This document shows positions 46,019 through 54,309 of a stretch of DNA of 64,000 bases, in pieces (the stretch's first letter is position 1; each line of letters opens with the position of its first letter). The stretch covers positions 58,445 to 122,444 of the forward strand of contig NZ_FRAX01000012.1 of the NCBI RefSeq assembly GCF_900142465.1. Direction: 5' to 3'. The stretch is from Fibrobacter sp. UWH6. Lineage in GTDB: Bacteria > Fibrobacterota > Fibrobacteria > Fibrobacterales > Fibrobacteraceae. The notes under the pieces were generated by a model. That model was given only the letters and a program-made list of their open reading frames with translations. It had not been told where the DNA came from and ran no database searches. The position numbers and the translations under genes were made by a program.

Positions 46019-46276
46019 CTACTTTTCATACCCGTTAGGGTTGTTCTTCTGCCAATTCCAGGCGTCGCGACACATCTCTTCGATACCATAGCGAGCTTTC
46101 CAACCTAGATCTTCTAATGCCTTAGCAGGATTGCAATAGCATGTAGCTATGTCTCCTGGTCGACGCGGCTTGATAGAATAAGGAACCTTTACGCCATTAA
46201 CCTTTTCAAATGCGTGGACCACATCCAATACGGAATAGCCATGGCCCGTACCAAGATTATGAAAGGGAGATTTCAA
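46019..46276 (-). pseudogene. galE: galE C-terminal fragment (UDP-glucose 4-epimerase relic)
   Basis: The frame encodes about 80 residues of the GalE C-terminus: [60 protein letters not shown] and [16 protein letters not shown]. Full-length GalE is about 340 residues, so the N-terminal Rossmann domain is missing; the sequence before about 46265 does not continue it. It is a remnant left by a recombination event and shows that a complete galE-like gene once lay or still lies elsewhere. Confidence 0.85.
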
Positions 46277-46377
46277 GATTTTCCAAAAAAGGACATATAT
46301 GGGATTTTCTACAGAAATTTTGGTCTCAACTAATAATAAAAAAACAAGGGTAACCCTTATAAGAAAAAAGGAACAAC

Positions 46378-46455
46378 ATGCTTATAAGAATAAATCCAAA
46401 ACTCAACTTGACAATAACTAATAATAAAACAAACAACAACCAAGGAGGTATATAA
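46378..46455 (+). CDS. Putative leader peptide (25 aa)
   Basis: ATG 46378, behind AAAAAGGAAC, opens a 25-residue frame ([20 protein letters not shown]) whose TAA overlaps the ATG of the next gene (TAATG). It includes the next gene's strong ribosome site. Two ACTAATAATAAAA repeats (about 46328 and 46418) and an AAGGGTAACCCTT palindrome (46346-46358) lie in the same leader. It may be a translated leader that couples expression. Confidence 0.3.
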   Translation: MLIRINPKLNLTITNNKTNNNQGGI

Positions 46456-46637
46456 TGTTGAAAATCTACCATATCACCGCAATTTGCCCCAATTGCAAAG
46501 CTCTATTCATGCCCTCTACCGATTCAGAGGGATTCTCATCCTCAGAGGAATGCAAAATGGGAACCAAAAACGTTTGGCGTGCGCAGTACACTTATGCAGA
46601 AGCTGATTCCACAGAGCTACGATTTCTTCGACAATGA
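46455..46637 (+). CDS. Small protein of unknown function, possible zinc-binding
   Basis: ATG 46455 follows AAGGAGG, one of the best ribosome sites in the region. The 60-residue product starts LKIYHITAICPNCKALFMPS with a C-x2-C pair and another Cys later (EECKMGTKNVWRAQYTYAEA). It may be the first gene of the unit with the TM/DUF3800 pair (next start 46701). The family is not recognised. Confidence 0.4.
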   Translation: MLKIYHITAICPNCKALFMPSTDSEGFSSSEECKMGTKNVWRAQYTYAEADSTELRFLRQ

Positions 46638-46700
46638 CGCCAAATCTATTGAAAATAATGTCTAGAGAAAGTTATATTTTTGTTCAAGGAGAAAATCATA

Positions 46701-47327
46701 ATGGAAAACTGGAATTGGAATGCGGTTAGCACCATTTTAACAACTATTCTGTCGGTGATTTTAGTTTGTGCAACAATTCGACAAGGCCGCAGCCAACAAA
46801 AAGCGCATAAACAGAATGTCGAACTCAGTCTTTTTGACAAAAGATTCGCCGTGTTTAAAACGATCAAGGAAACTCTTATTCTTGTTAGAAAAGATGATGC
46901 AACCCTCGATTCGATTCTATCAAAAGATGAGAACAATATCAACCGAAGTTTCGTTGACTATAACAATAAACTTCTAGAGATGTGTTCATACTCAAAATTT
47001 CTATTTGACCAAGACATTTACGACTCCATAGTAAAACTTACTACGCTGTTTGACCATCTTAAACGAGCTTATTTCGATCTTCAAATACACTATATAAAGG
47101 TTCTTGCTACCCTGTCCGAAGAAGAAAAAGGCAGATTAAGTAGAATTTGTACAGAAAATGCCTCTGATGGCTTAAAAATGGATACGCTCGCGTTCAATGC
47201 TTTTCCCGAAATGGAAGGTGTTGCAAACGAATGGGGGCAAAAAGTTCTGGATTACTTACAGTTTGCCGAGCAATCAAAACTGCTAGATAAGATTGGAGTG
47301 TATCTAGATTTAAAATCTATGGAATAA
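46701..47327 (+). CDS. Membrane-anchored helical protein, partner of DUF3800 gene
   Basis: The 208-residue product starts at ATG 46701 (AAGGAGAAAATC upstream). One N-terminal membrane helix (AVSTILTTILSVILVCATIR) is followed by a cytoplasmic, helical, charged domain: FDKRFAVFKTIKETLILVRK, CSYSKFLFDQDIYDSIVKLT, KRAYFDLQIHYIKVLATLSE. This layout is common among membrane effectors or sensors in defence islands. It is separated from the next gene by only 9 bases. Its function is not known. Confidence 0.55.
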   Translation: MENWNWNAVSTILTTILSVILVCATIRQGRSQQKAHKQNVELSLFDKRFAVFKTIKETLILVRKDDATLDSILSKDENNINRSFVDYNNKLLEMCSYSKFLFDQDIYDSIVKLTTLFDHLKRAYFDLQIHYIKVLATLSEEEKGRLSRICTENASDGLKMDTLAFNAFPEMEGVANEWGQKVLDYLQFAEQSKLLDKIGVYLDLKSME

Positions 47328-47336
47328 GGTAACAAG

Positions 47337-48512
47337 GTGAAAAAAAAGTCAACCACAATATTAAGCGCATACATCGACGAGTATGGCGCATTCGGATGGG
47401 ACCTTGAAAACGAAGGCACATCAAAGTTTTTCATCTTAACTGCCGCGATTATTGAACCTCAAAACATACAAACTGTTAAAGAAGGAGTAATTGAGGCTCA
47501 AAAATTATTCTTCGGAAACACTGAACTAAAATCTAAAGGCATCAAGGGAAACCATAAACGACGTGTAAAAGTCCTTGAGCATATTTGCCAATTGCCATTC
47601 AAATTCATTTCCATGGTATATGACAAGAGACTTATGGCAGATATGCCGGGACTTAAATACAAAAGCAGTTTTTACAAATTCCTCAACCAATCAATATACT
47701 CTACTCTCATCCACGCTTTTAATGAAATCAATATCTATGGGGACGCCATAGGAGAAAGCGACTTCATGGAAAGTTTTTTGAAATATATGCGTGGACGTTT
47801 GGGACAACCCACTCTTTTTGATTCTAGCACAATAGATGTGGTTGACAGTAAAAAGGAATTGATCATCCAAATTGCAGACATCATCAGTGGAACCCTTGCA
47901 TATATTTATGACGACAGCAAGTCTATTTCTACAGAATACAAAGACCAATTCATTAAATTATTAGATAAGAAAAAAATTCGCATAGACTTATTGCCATATA
48001 CATATCACAATTTTAATGTAGAAACATCACCTGCAGCCAAGGATTACGATAAAGACATTGCCGAAATTTGTTTTATGAAAGCTAAAAATTTTATTGAACA
48101 GAATGAAGGTTCCAAGGATGAAGATACAATCCGGCAAATCCTTGTTCTTAAATACCTTTTGTTCCGTTTCATGAACAACAATCAGCGGAAATACATTTCC
48201 ACAAAAGAACTAAACAATTATCTAGCAGACACCCACATCGGACGAGTATCGACCCAGGTCTTCAGAAATAAAATCGTAGGGAAATTACGGGATAATGATG
48301 TCATTATCGCAAGTTCACCCTACGGTTATAAAATTCCTACACAAATAAGTGATATCAACGATTACTTAACCCACAGCAACACAATAATCATCCCCATGCT
48401 TCAAAGAATAAAGAAATGCAGCAATTCAATCACATTAAGTTCCTATGGAAAAATAAAGCCTCTTAACAATGATAATTGCAAGCTCCTAAAACAAATAATA
48501 GACATCTTGTAA
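47337..48512 (+). CDS. DUF3800 protein with C-terminal wHTH-like domain
   Basis: The 391-residue protein starts at GTG 47337. The N-terminal half is a DUF3800 (RNase H-like fold) domain: ILSAYIDEYGAFGWDLENEG with the YIDE motif, FFILTAAIIEPQNI, and IDVVDSKKELIIQIADIISG with the 'DS.....IQ.AD...G' motif. The C-terminal half (about 260-391) looks like a winged helix: RKYISTKELNNYLADTHIGR, VIIASSPYGYKIPTQISDIN. DUF3800 proteins are found in mobile and defence contexts, but their activity is uncertain. It forms a pair with the membrane protein upstream. Confidence 0.75.
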   Translation: MKKKSTTILSAYIDEYGAFGWDLENEGTSKFFILTAAIIEPQNIQTVKEGVIEAQKLFFGNTELKSKGIKGNHKRRVKVLEHICQLPFKFISMVYDKRLMADMPGLKYKSSFYKFLNQSIYSTLIHAFNEINIYGDAIGESDFMESFLKYMRGRLGQPTLFDSSTIDVVDSKKELIIQIADIISGTLAYIYDDSKSISTEYKDQFIKLLDKKKIRIDLLPYTYHNFNVETSPAAKDYDKDIAEICFMKAKNFIEQNEGSKDEDTIRQILVLKYLLFRFMNNNQRKYISTKELNNYLADTHIGRVSTQVFRNKIVGKLRDNDVIIASSPYGYKIPTQISDINDYLTHSNTIIIPMLQRIKKCSNSITLSSYGKIKPLNNDNCKLLKQIIDIL

Positions 48513-48621
48513 TGACAAACAACAGACCTCTTTTTAGATAATCTGTCAAAAATCAGTTAAAACCGCCGCTAAGAATTTACGCTATTTTCTCCGCGTTCGC
48601 CATTATTGTATATTTGTACCC

Positions 48622-50142
48622 ATGAATGAGACCTTTATCACAAAAAAATTTTCTGGGCTAACCGAAGATGAATTAAAGAAATGTTCAACACTTTTCTCAG
48701 AAAATTATGGGAAATATAGTGGTAAAGGTAATGATTTCAAAAAAGGCCAGCCAATAAGGATGTCTGTTGCCTTATACAAAAAAATGTATGGCGACAGACC
48801 TAATATTTTTGCTTCATTATGTTTTGATGAAGCGAACAACTTGCTAGGACATGCAGTCTTTCTGCGAAAAGATATCCCAGGAAAAGGAATGTGTTCCTGG
48901 GTGGTTCAGTTGGTTGTTCATAGAAGTTACCGCAATAGAAAAATCGGTTCTAAATTGCTGCTTTCTGCATGGGGATTTTCAAACTACTTTGCATGGGGGC
49001 TAGCAACAGCTAACGCCATTACAATTAAGACTCTAGAATCCGTAACCTGGCGACAAGTTTCTGTAGAAGAAATACAAAAGAATATCGGCACCTTGGAACA
49101 ACTGATGGAGGACATTCCTTTTGTAGAGAAGGATTGTGTAAGGCTGTCATCGAACGTTTGTCAAGTATTTTCAAAATTTTATCCAGAACTAGAAAAGTCA
49201 AATAAAAGCGAAGCTCTTAGTATCTACGCAAAACGGCTGGGAGAACTAGCTCCAGGAAACGAGTGGCTAGCCTTTACCTTCAGTTCACAAAAAATGTCAT
49301 GGACTTCAGAAAAATTGAAGGATTTCTTAGAATTTTCCGAAAGCCAACTGAAAGAGGCCTATTCGAGAATGGATATGCCTATTCAGGGATGGACCAAGGG
49401 TACTCAAAACGAAGTTGATTTTATTTTATCCAATACAAATCTTACCCCTAATTCAAGAATTCTTGACTTAGGATGCGGTCAAGGTCGACATGTAATTGAG
49501 CTTGCAAGACGAGGCTACACAAATGTAACTGGCATCGATTTTTCAGAAAGGAATATCATTCGGGCCAGTTCTTCAGCCGTAGAGAAGAAGATTGCATGTA
49601 ACTTTATGGAAGGGGATGCGAGAACATTCAAATCTGGGGTTAAGTACGATTGCATTTGCTGCCTTTATGATGTCATAGGATCATTCCGTAACGATACTGA
49701 CAATCTCAGGATTATAAGAAACCTGAAGCAGCTTCTTACACACAAAGGCAGAGCCATCATTTCTGTAATGAATATGGCACTCACAAAGAAAATTGCAACC
49801 AATATCGTGAGCTTGAACAAAAAACCAGAAGCCTTGCTAAAACTGCCTCCATCAGAAACAATGAAGGTAAGCGGAAATATTTTTAAGCCGGAATACTTCT
49901 TAATCAATAAGGACGATGGTCTCGTTTACAGAAAAGAACAATTTTCTGGCGATGAATTTCTCTTAGCAGAATATGTGGTCGCCGACAAACGTTACCATTT
50001 GAGCGAAATAAAGAAAATCGTACAAGACGAAGGCTTGAAAATCGTCAATACAAGATTCGTTAGCGCAGGTGCCTGGGATAAAAAATTGACATCAACAGAT
50101 TCTCATGCCAAAGAAATTTTATTAGTCTTGGAACACGCTTAA
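48622..50142 (+). CDS. GNAT acetyltransferase - SAM methyltransferase fusion
   Basis: The 506-residue protein combines two enzymes. The N-terminal part (about 1-165) is a GNAT: NLLGHAVFLRKDIPG and VVQLVVHRSYRNRKIGSKLL (acetyl-CoA motif). A linker of about 90 residues follows. The C-terminal part (about 265-506) is a Rossmann methyltransferase: NSRILDLGCGQGRHVIELAR (motif I), VTGIDFSERNIIRASSSAVE, ADAR-like GDARTFKSGVKYDCICCLYD. The reaction target is unknown; fusions of this type modify small molecules or antibiotics. It starts at ATG 48622 and is a lone gene. Confidence 0.8.
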   Translation: MNETFITKKFSGLTEDELKKCSTLFSENYGKYSGKGNDFKKGQPIRMSVALYKKMYGDRPNIFASLCFDEANNLLGHAVFLRKDIPGKGMCSWVVQLVVHRSYRNRKIGSKLLLSAWGFSNYFAWGLATANAITIKTLESVTWRQVSVEEIQKNIGTLEQLMEDIPFVEKDCVRLSSNVCQVFSKFYPELEKSNKSEALSIYAKRLGELAPGNEWLAFTFSSQKMSWTSEKLKDFLEFSESQLKEAYSRMDMPIQGWTKGTQNEVDFILSNTNLTPNSRILDLGCGQGRHVIELARRGYTNVTGIDFSERNIIRASSSAVEKKIACNFMEGDARTFKSGVKYDCICCLYDVIGSFRNDTDNLRIIRNLKQLLTHKGRAIISVMNMALTKKIATNIVSLNKKPEALLKLPPSETMKVSGNIFKPEYFLINKDDGLVYRKEQFSGDEFLLAEYVVADKRYHLSEIKKIVQDEGLKIVNTRFVSAGAWDKKLTSTDSHAKEILLVLEHA

Positions 50143-50169
50143 TAACTCCTGATTACTCCGGCGTACTTT

Positions 50170-50244
50170 GAGCCACCAGTCCGGTACTAGAGAGCCACCT
50201 TTCCGGAAAAAATGGAGCCACCCTTCCGGAGGCTGAGAGCCACC
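50170..50244. repeat. Four GAGCCACC repeats, 22-23 bp period
   Basis: GAGCCACC occurs at 50170, 50192, 50215 and 50237, with TCCGG or TTCCGGA in each spacer. This multi-repeat arrangement is of the kind seen at the ends of transposons that bind their transposase repeatedly (for example IS21 family). It lies beside the transposase fragment at 50306. The other end is not visible. Confidence 0.55.
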
Positions 50245-50305
50245 CACAAAATGTCATGAAAACTCTATAATGCGAATGTCCACGACAATGATTGCCGCGG
50301 ACTTT

Positions 50306-50833
50306 TTACATGGAGGTCTCATGACCAAATATCGCGAAATACTCCGGCTGAAGCCCGCTTTCTCTCAGGCCTTTCAAGCCGTCACCTACAATGCAGACTA
50401 TTCTGTTGCCTTCCTTTTCGAGAATCATGATGCCTTCCAGGTAATCGTCGATTCGTTCCTTACGGTTGATGAACTTACTCCAGACAACATCGCCAGAAAT
50501 ATGGTCCTTGATGGCAACGACTCCAAAATTCCATCCCCAATAGGTAGCGTCCATCATTGCAATAATTTCACCAGGCGATCTTATTTTCTTGGAACAAGAA
50601 TGGCATTTTGCCAGATGCCTGTACACTGTTCTTTCGTCAACATTGAGGTTGACCGCAATTTGCCTAACGGTAAAATTTCCTTGCGAATATAAACCGACGA
50701 CTTGGTCTGTACTTATCCGAGAACTTGATGAAAAAAGACGCTCACACGCTTTGCAAAACCAACGCTGTTTGCCATTTTTCAAGCCCTTCTTGATAACCCT
50801 GTTTGAACCACAAAAAAAGCAGATTTTTCCCAT
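50306..50833 (-). pseudogene. Transposase N-terminal fragment (zinc ribbon + HTH + DDE)
   Basis: The 175-residue frame (start ATG 50833) has a zinc ribbon (CFFCGSNRVIKKGLKNGKQR then WFCKACERLF), an HTH (NFTVRQIAVNLNVDERTVYR) and the start of a DDE core (IIAMMDATYWGWNFGVVAIK with the first Asp, VCIVGDGLKGL with the second). It ends soon after, so the last third with the final Glu is missing. It is an IS remnant, probably truncated by later events. The GAGCCACC array next to its end may be the IS terminus. Confidence 0.75.
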
Positions 50834-50896
50834 AAAAGAAAAAATCTGCGATAACGCCTTTATTGACAAGGGGTTACAACGAAATTAGGTACCCAA

Positions 50897-51046
50897 ATGT
50901 CATATAGGCCAAAGAATCAATTTTTAGATTCTGCGGTATCTCCTAGTAAACAAAATCCATGTACACATGTGGACGAACTCGTTTACGAACTTAGAAATCC
51001 GCAATGGCTTGCCGAGAAATTAGATAACACCAATCATTTCATTTAG
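50897..51046 (+). other. Short frame, possible transposase N-terminal relic
   Basis: ATG 50897 opens a 49-residue frame (SYRPKNQFLDSAVSPSKQNP then HVDELVYELRNPQWLAEKL) that ends within the end of the minus-strand gene at 51020. It reads like a real protein start, but no continuation exists. An IS relic is the best guess. A palindrome AGAATC/GATTCT lies within it (50913-50932). Confidence 0.3.
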
Positions 51047-51691
51047 GTCGCAGGACTTGCACGACATTGCTATATCTGACAAGTCGCCCACCTCAAGAAT
51101 CACCGGAGCATCAAAAGGCTGCCGTTTTGTCAGCAAGAAGCGGAATTCCCTTTGATAAGAGAATTCGCTCCGCTTTTTAAAAGCTATTTCGGGATAACAA
51201 CAAGAAATATTATCCTTGGAAAAATCGTAATAACTCACAGGTCTCCCATAAAGTCCGAATCCAGTTTCCAATACGACCTTTCTCAACCGTTCTATAAACA
51301 AATCAGCTTGCGGAATTACAATCGCAAACTCGCCGTATTCTATCATTTTTTCCGGAAACAACACATCCTGTTTCAATTCTTCTAAGGAGTCAAACTCCTT
51401 TTCATCGTCAGCCCCAATCGTTGAAAAGCACATAATGTTGCTACGTAACACTGCGGTATTGTCGCAGATGGATATGGGACCTGCAAGATCGTTCAATTCA
51501 ATATTCCCGACAGTAACCTTTACAGAATCAGGTTGGAGAATTTCACTGCACTCAAAACGGTCATTTTGCCCAGGAACTTCGGATTTTTCAGCCTCCCTAA
51601 AATAATTCAAGGAACTGAAGTATAGATGTCCTCTCAAAAAGTCATCACGGAACTTTTCACAACGGAAAAACTTGAACAAGCCTTTGCGCAT
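51020..51691 (-). CDS. Accessory protein of unknown function
   Basis: The 223-residue product starts RKGLFKFFRCEKFRDDFLRG and continues HLYFSSLNYFREAEKSEVPG with QNDRFECSEI. The 'YF...FR..E......G..D..E' pattern is shared by a family of uncharacterised accessory-island proteins (loosely like DUF2971). The rest is beta-rich (YGEFAIVIPQADLFIERLRK, YQREFRFLLTKRQPFDAPVI). It has an operator-like palindrome upstream and lies between two IS relics. No enzymatic motif is identified. Confidence 0.55.
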   Translation of the reverse strand: MRKGLFKFFRCEKFRDDFLRGHLYFSSLNYFREAEKSEVPGQNDRFECSEILQPDSVKVTVGNIELNDLAGPISICDNTAVLRSNIMCFSTIGADDEKEFDSLEELKQDVLFPEKMIEYGEFAIVIPQADLFIERLRKVVLETGFGLYGRPVSYYDFSKDNISCCYPEIAFKKRSEFSYQREFRFLLTKRQPFDAPVILEVGDLSDIAMSCKSCDLNEMIGVI

Positions 51692-51726
51692 ACATCCTCT
51701 TTTTCAAGAAAATATAACCCTAAACT

Positions 51727-51746
51727 TTTGACACTTTAGTGTCAAA
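51727..51746. promoter_or_regulatory. Operator-like palindrome upstream of 51020 gene
   Basis: TTTGACAC and GTGTCAAA form a perfect 8-bp inverted repeat around TTTA, 36 bases upstream of the start at 51691. TTGACA within it would serve as a -35 box. It is likely a binding site for a dimeric regulator. Confidence 0.45.
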
Positions 51747-51794
51747 CTAAAATTTCGCCCCGGACTGCATGTACTACTCCGTTCCATATCAGTA

Positions 51795-52067
51795 TATAAA
51801 AAGCAGATCAAGTCGCGCATAGAGGATCTGTATGCAAAGATCAAGCGTAACTACGACGGAATCCTCAACACAATCAGGCTGGGCGTGTCAAACGCAAGGA
51901 TCGAGGCAACGAACAACAAGATAAAGCTACTGATACGGACTGCCTATGGCTTCAGGAACATGAACAACATGCTGTCGCTGATAATGTTGAGCTGTTCCTA
52001 TGTAGATGTAAAGATAGCCTACGAATGGGAATCGGAATCGAGAGAATCATCTAGCAAGGCTGCCTAA
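51795..52067 (+). pseudogene. ISL3-type transposase C-terminal relic
   Basis: The frame encodes the last 90 residues of an ISL3-family transposase: QIKSRIEDLYAKIKRNYDGI, RLGVSNARIEATNNKIKLLI, RTAYGFRNMNNMLSLIMLSC. The 'SNARIE..NNKIK....AYGFRN..N......L' motif carries the final catalytic Glu (in ARIE). Nothing upstream continues the protein, so it is a 3' remnant. Confidence 0.8.
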
Positions 52068-52155
52068 ATGCTACCACACATATTGATGATGCCTCATAAA
52101 TTGCTTTATAAAATAGATGGACGTCAGAATATCAAGCGCTAACTATAAAAGGAAA

Positions 52156-52180
52156 AGCTGATGGTTTGAAACCACCAGCT
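52156..52180. terminator. Dispersed terminator hairpin, copy 4
   Basis: AGCTGATGGTTTGAAACCACCAGCT is followed by TTTTT on the plus strand, and AAAAG precedes it, so it can end transcripts in both directions. It sits between the ISL3 relic and the end of the O-antigen cluster on the minus strand. Confidence 0.85.
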
Positions 52181-52182
52181 TT

Positions 52183-52854
52183 TTAATCTTCCATTGGAAT
52201 GTAGATTCCTTCATCTTTACATATTATTTCACCTTCTTTATAAAAGTCCTCTTTTTTCCATCCACAACCATCTAGAGCAAATAAACTGGAAGCCTTGTAA
52301 GAGTACACATCCTTTTTATTTTCTTTTTTCATAAGAAGATAAATTATGTAAGCTTCTATTTGATAAAGAGCCATAAGCCCAGTAATTACATTCTGAAGAT
52401 TAGCTTCCTTGTAATAAGGCAATTCTGTTTTATACACACGATCATCTATCCCTAAACGGTCATGCTTGACTTTATTATAAATCCGCCACCATGCTGGATT
52501 TGAGGATTTCCAGTCATTCCAAGGCAATTCCAACAAATCACAATCTTTTGCAACAACGCATACTTTATCAAAATCAGGATAGTGCTTAAGAATTATATCA
52601 CGATATTGATCTATATTCGACGCTCTATTATCTCCATCAAGAACGTTGCAAAAGACTCGCGACACAACGTCTATTTCACTACCAATTTGAAGCAACAATT
52701 TAAGGAATGCTTGAGAATAACAAGCATAATTAAGGGCATCTATCGCAACGTATCTAGAACAATCTAAAAGTTCATTTTCAATGGACCTAAATGTATTCCA
52801 GAAACACTTTTTGAATTCCTTTAAATTCATAACGCTCTTAACTTTTTCTTCCAT
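52183..52854 (-). CDS. HEPN-like helical protein of unknown function
   Basis: The 223-residue product is all helical. The segment NPAWWRIYNKVKHDRLGIDD followed by EANLQNVITGLMALYQIEAY is a pattern I know from many uncharacterised, HEPN-like proteins ('WW..YN.VKH.R......AN...V...LA.L'). The Lys-His-x-Arg could act in RNA cleavage or be structural. Its start overlaps the last base of the flippase gene, but the content is not typical of a sugar cluster. It is the last gene of the cluster before the terminator. Confidence 0.6.
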   Translation of the reverse strand: MEEKVKSVMNLKEFKKCFWNTFRSIENELLDCSRYVAIDALNYACYSQAFLKLLLQIGSEIDVVSRVFCNVLDGDNRASNIDQYRDIILKHYPDFDKVCVVAKDCDLLELPWNDWKSSNPAWWRIYNKVKHDRLGIDDRVYKTELPYYKEANLQNVITGLMALYQIEAYIIYLLMKKENKKDVYSYKASSLFALDGCGWKKEDFYKEGEIICKDEGIYIPMED

Positions 52855-54302
52855 TATGACAGCGATTTTCGTTTAATAAACTTGCTCAAAAAAGATTTAG
52901 AATACAGATCATTTTTGAACACAATTTGCACAACAAAATACAGCAGTGCAGACAATGGAATAGCAACAATTAGTTGCAAGAGAGATGATTCAACAAGGCA
53001 TTTGGTCATACAGCAAACACCAACAATAAGTGCAGATCCAAAAATCGTCGCCCACACATTTCTGGTATAAACAGATAATTTTAGACATTTCAAACTTTCT
53101 TTGAAAGACAAAATGACAACCAACACTTCAGAAATTAAAGTTGTTATTGCAGCGCCCAAAATACCAATCTTGGGAATCATGATAAAATTCAAACAAATAT
53201 TTAAAACGGCAGACATGATGGTGATATTCAAGAATTTCTTTTCCTGGCGATTTGGAACCAGGATTGCATTACAGAAATACCCAGCAAAAATCGCAACCAA
53301 AAGGGCTATTGACAAAATCTGTAATGACAATGCACCAGATTCATATTCAGCGCCACCAATCAATTGAATTGTTTCTTCACCAAAAACAAAAAGGCCTATA
53401 GCAAATGGAACTGTAATAGACAGGAGATAATCAAAAAGACGCGAAGAAAAAGCATTATACTTATCATATTCCTTCGACCCCAATAGATACACTATACGAG
53501 GAATTGCTACAGACGTTAATGCATAAATAACACTTTTCGACAGGATGTATATCTTAGAAGCCAAAGTATACACACCCACGTCAAAATCCCCGCTAAATAT
53601 ACCAACCATCGTCACATCAGATTGAATGTAAATAATGGTGGCAACCTGGCCACAAAACAAAATCAATATCGGTGACAGATGTTTCTTTAAGTTTAAATGA
53701 ATCGTAAAACGAATTGGGGCATACTTTCTTGTATAAAACAGATTTATCAAATATCCAAAAGTCATCGTAAATGTATATATACCTGTGTAAATAGTATAAT
53801 CTTCAGATTTACGAACCAGAAGAAAAACCATTATCACGCCGACAATTTGAATTACAATATACCTAAGGGTTATATATAGGAAATCCTCATATACAACATT
53901 CAAAAAATCCCTACCCAAAATAGTCGCGGGAACCATTAAACACATAATGTAAATGAGAGTATCATACTCTCCTAATTTGGGAAACAAAAAGACAAACCCA
54001 AACAAGCCAAAAATCGCAATCACGCCCGACACAACATTGATTGAAAAAACTTCTGAGGTAAATTGAGAAATAGCCTCTCGATCATCTCTGATTCTAGCGC
54101 CTTCTCGCACAGCATAGGTACTAATACCTAGCATAGCCACCAATATTACATAGCTGATAATGGAATTTGAAAAGCTAAATTTTCCAAAATTTTCTGCACC
54201 AAGAATTCTTGTTAAATATGGGAAAATAAGCAGCGGAATAAGTATGTGGCAACATCGCTGTACAACATTCAACACCCCATTTATTTTTACAGAATTTCGC
54301 AT
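52854..54302 (-). CDS. O-antigen/polysaccharide flippase (Wzx-like)
   Basis: The 482-residue protein has about 12-14 membrane segments and starts with the typical flippase N-terminus: GVLNVVQRCCHILIPLLIFP, YLTRILGAENFGKFSFSNSI. Later segments such as SDVTMVGIFSGDFDVGVYTL fit the MOP family. It moves lipid-linked sugar units across the inner membrane. The AT-rich composition and codon use match the other genes of the cluster and differ from the host block, as expected for a transferred polysaccharide locus. Confidence 0.92.
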   Translation of the reverse strand: MRNSVKINGVLNVVQRCCHILIPLLIFPYLTRILGAENFGKFSFSNSIISYVILVAMLGISTYAVREGARIRDDREAISQFTSEVFSINVVSGVIAIFGLFGFVFLFPKLGEYDTLIYIMCLMVPATILGRDFLNVVYEDFLYITLRYIVIQIVGVIMVFLLVRKSEDYTIYTGIYTFTMTFGYLINLFYTRKYAPIRFTIHLNLKKHLSPILILFCGQVATIIYIQSDVTMVGIFSGDFDVGVYTLASKIYILSKSVIYALTSVAIPRIVYLLGSKEYDKYNAFSSRLFDYLLSITVPFAIGLFVFGEETIQLIGGAEYESGALSLQILSIALLVAIFAGYFCNAILVPNRQEKKFLNITIMSAVLNICLNFIMIPKIGILGAAITTLISEVLVVILSFKESLKCLKLSVYTRNVWATIFGSALIVGVCCMTKCLVESSLLQLIVAIPLSALLYFVVQIVFKNDLYSKSFLSKFIKRKSLS

Positions 54303-54309
54303 AGAAAGA

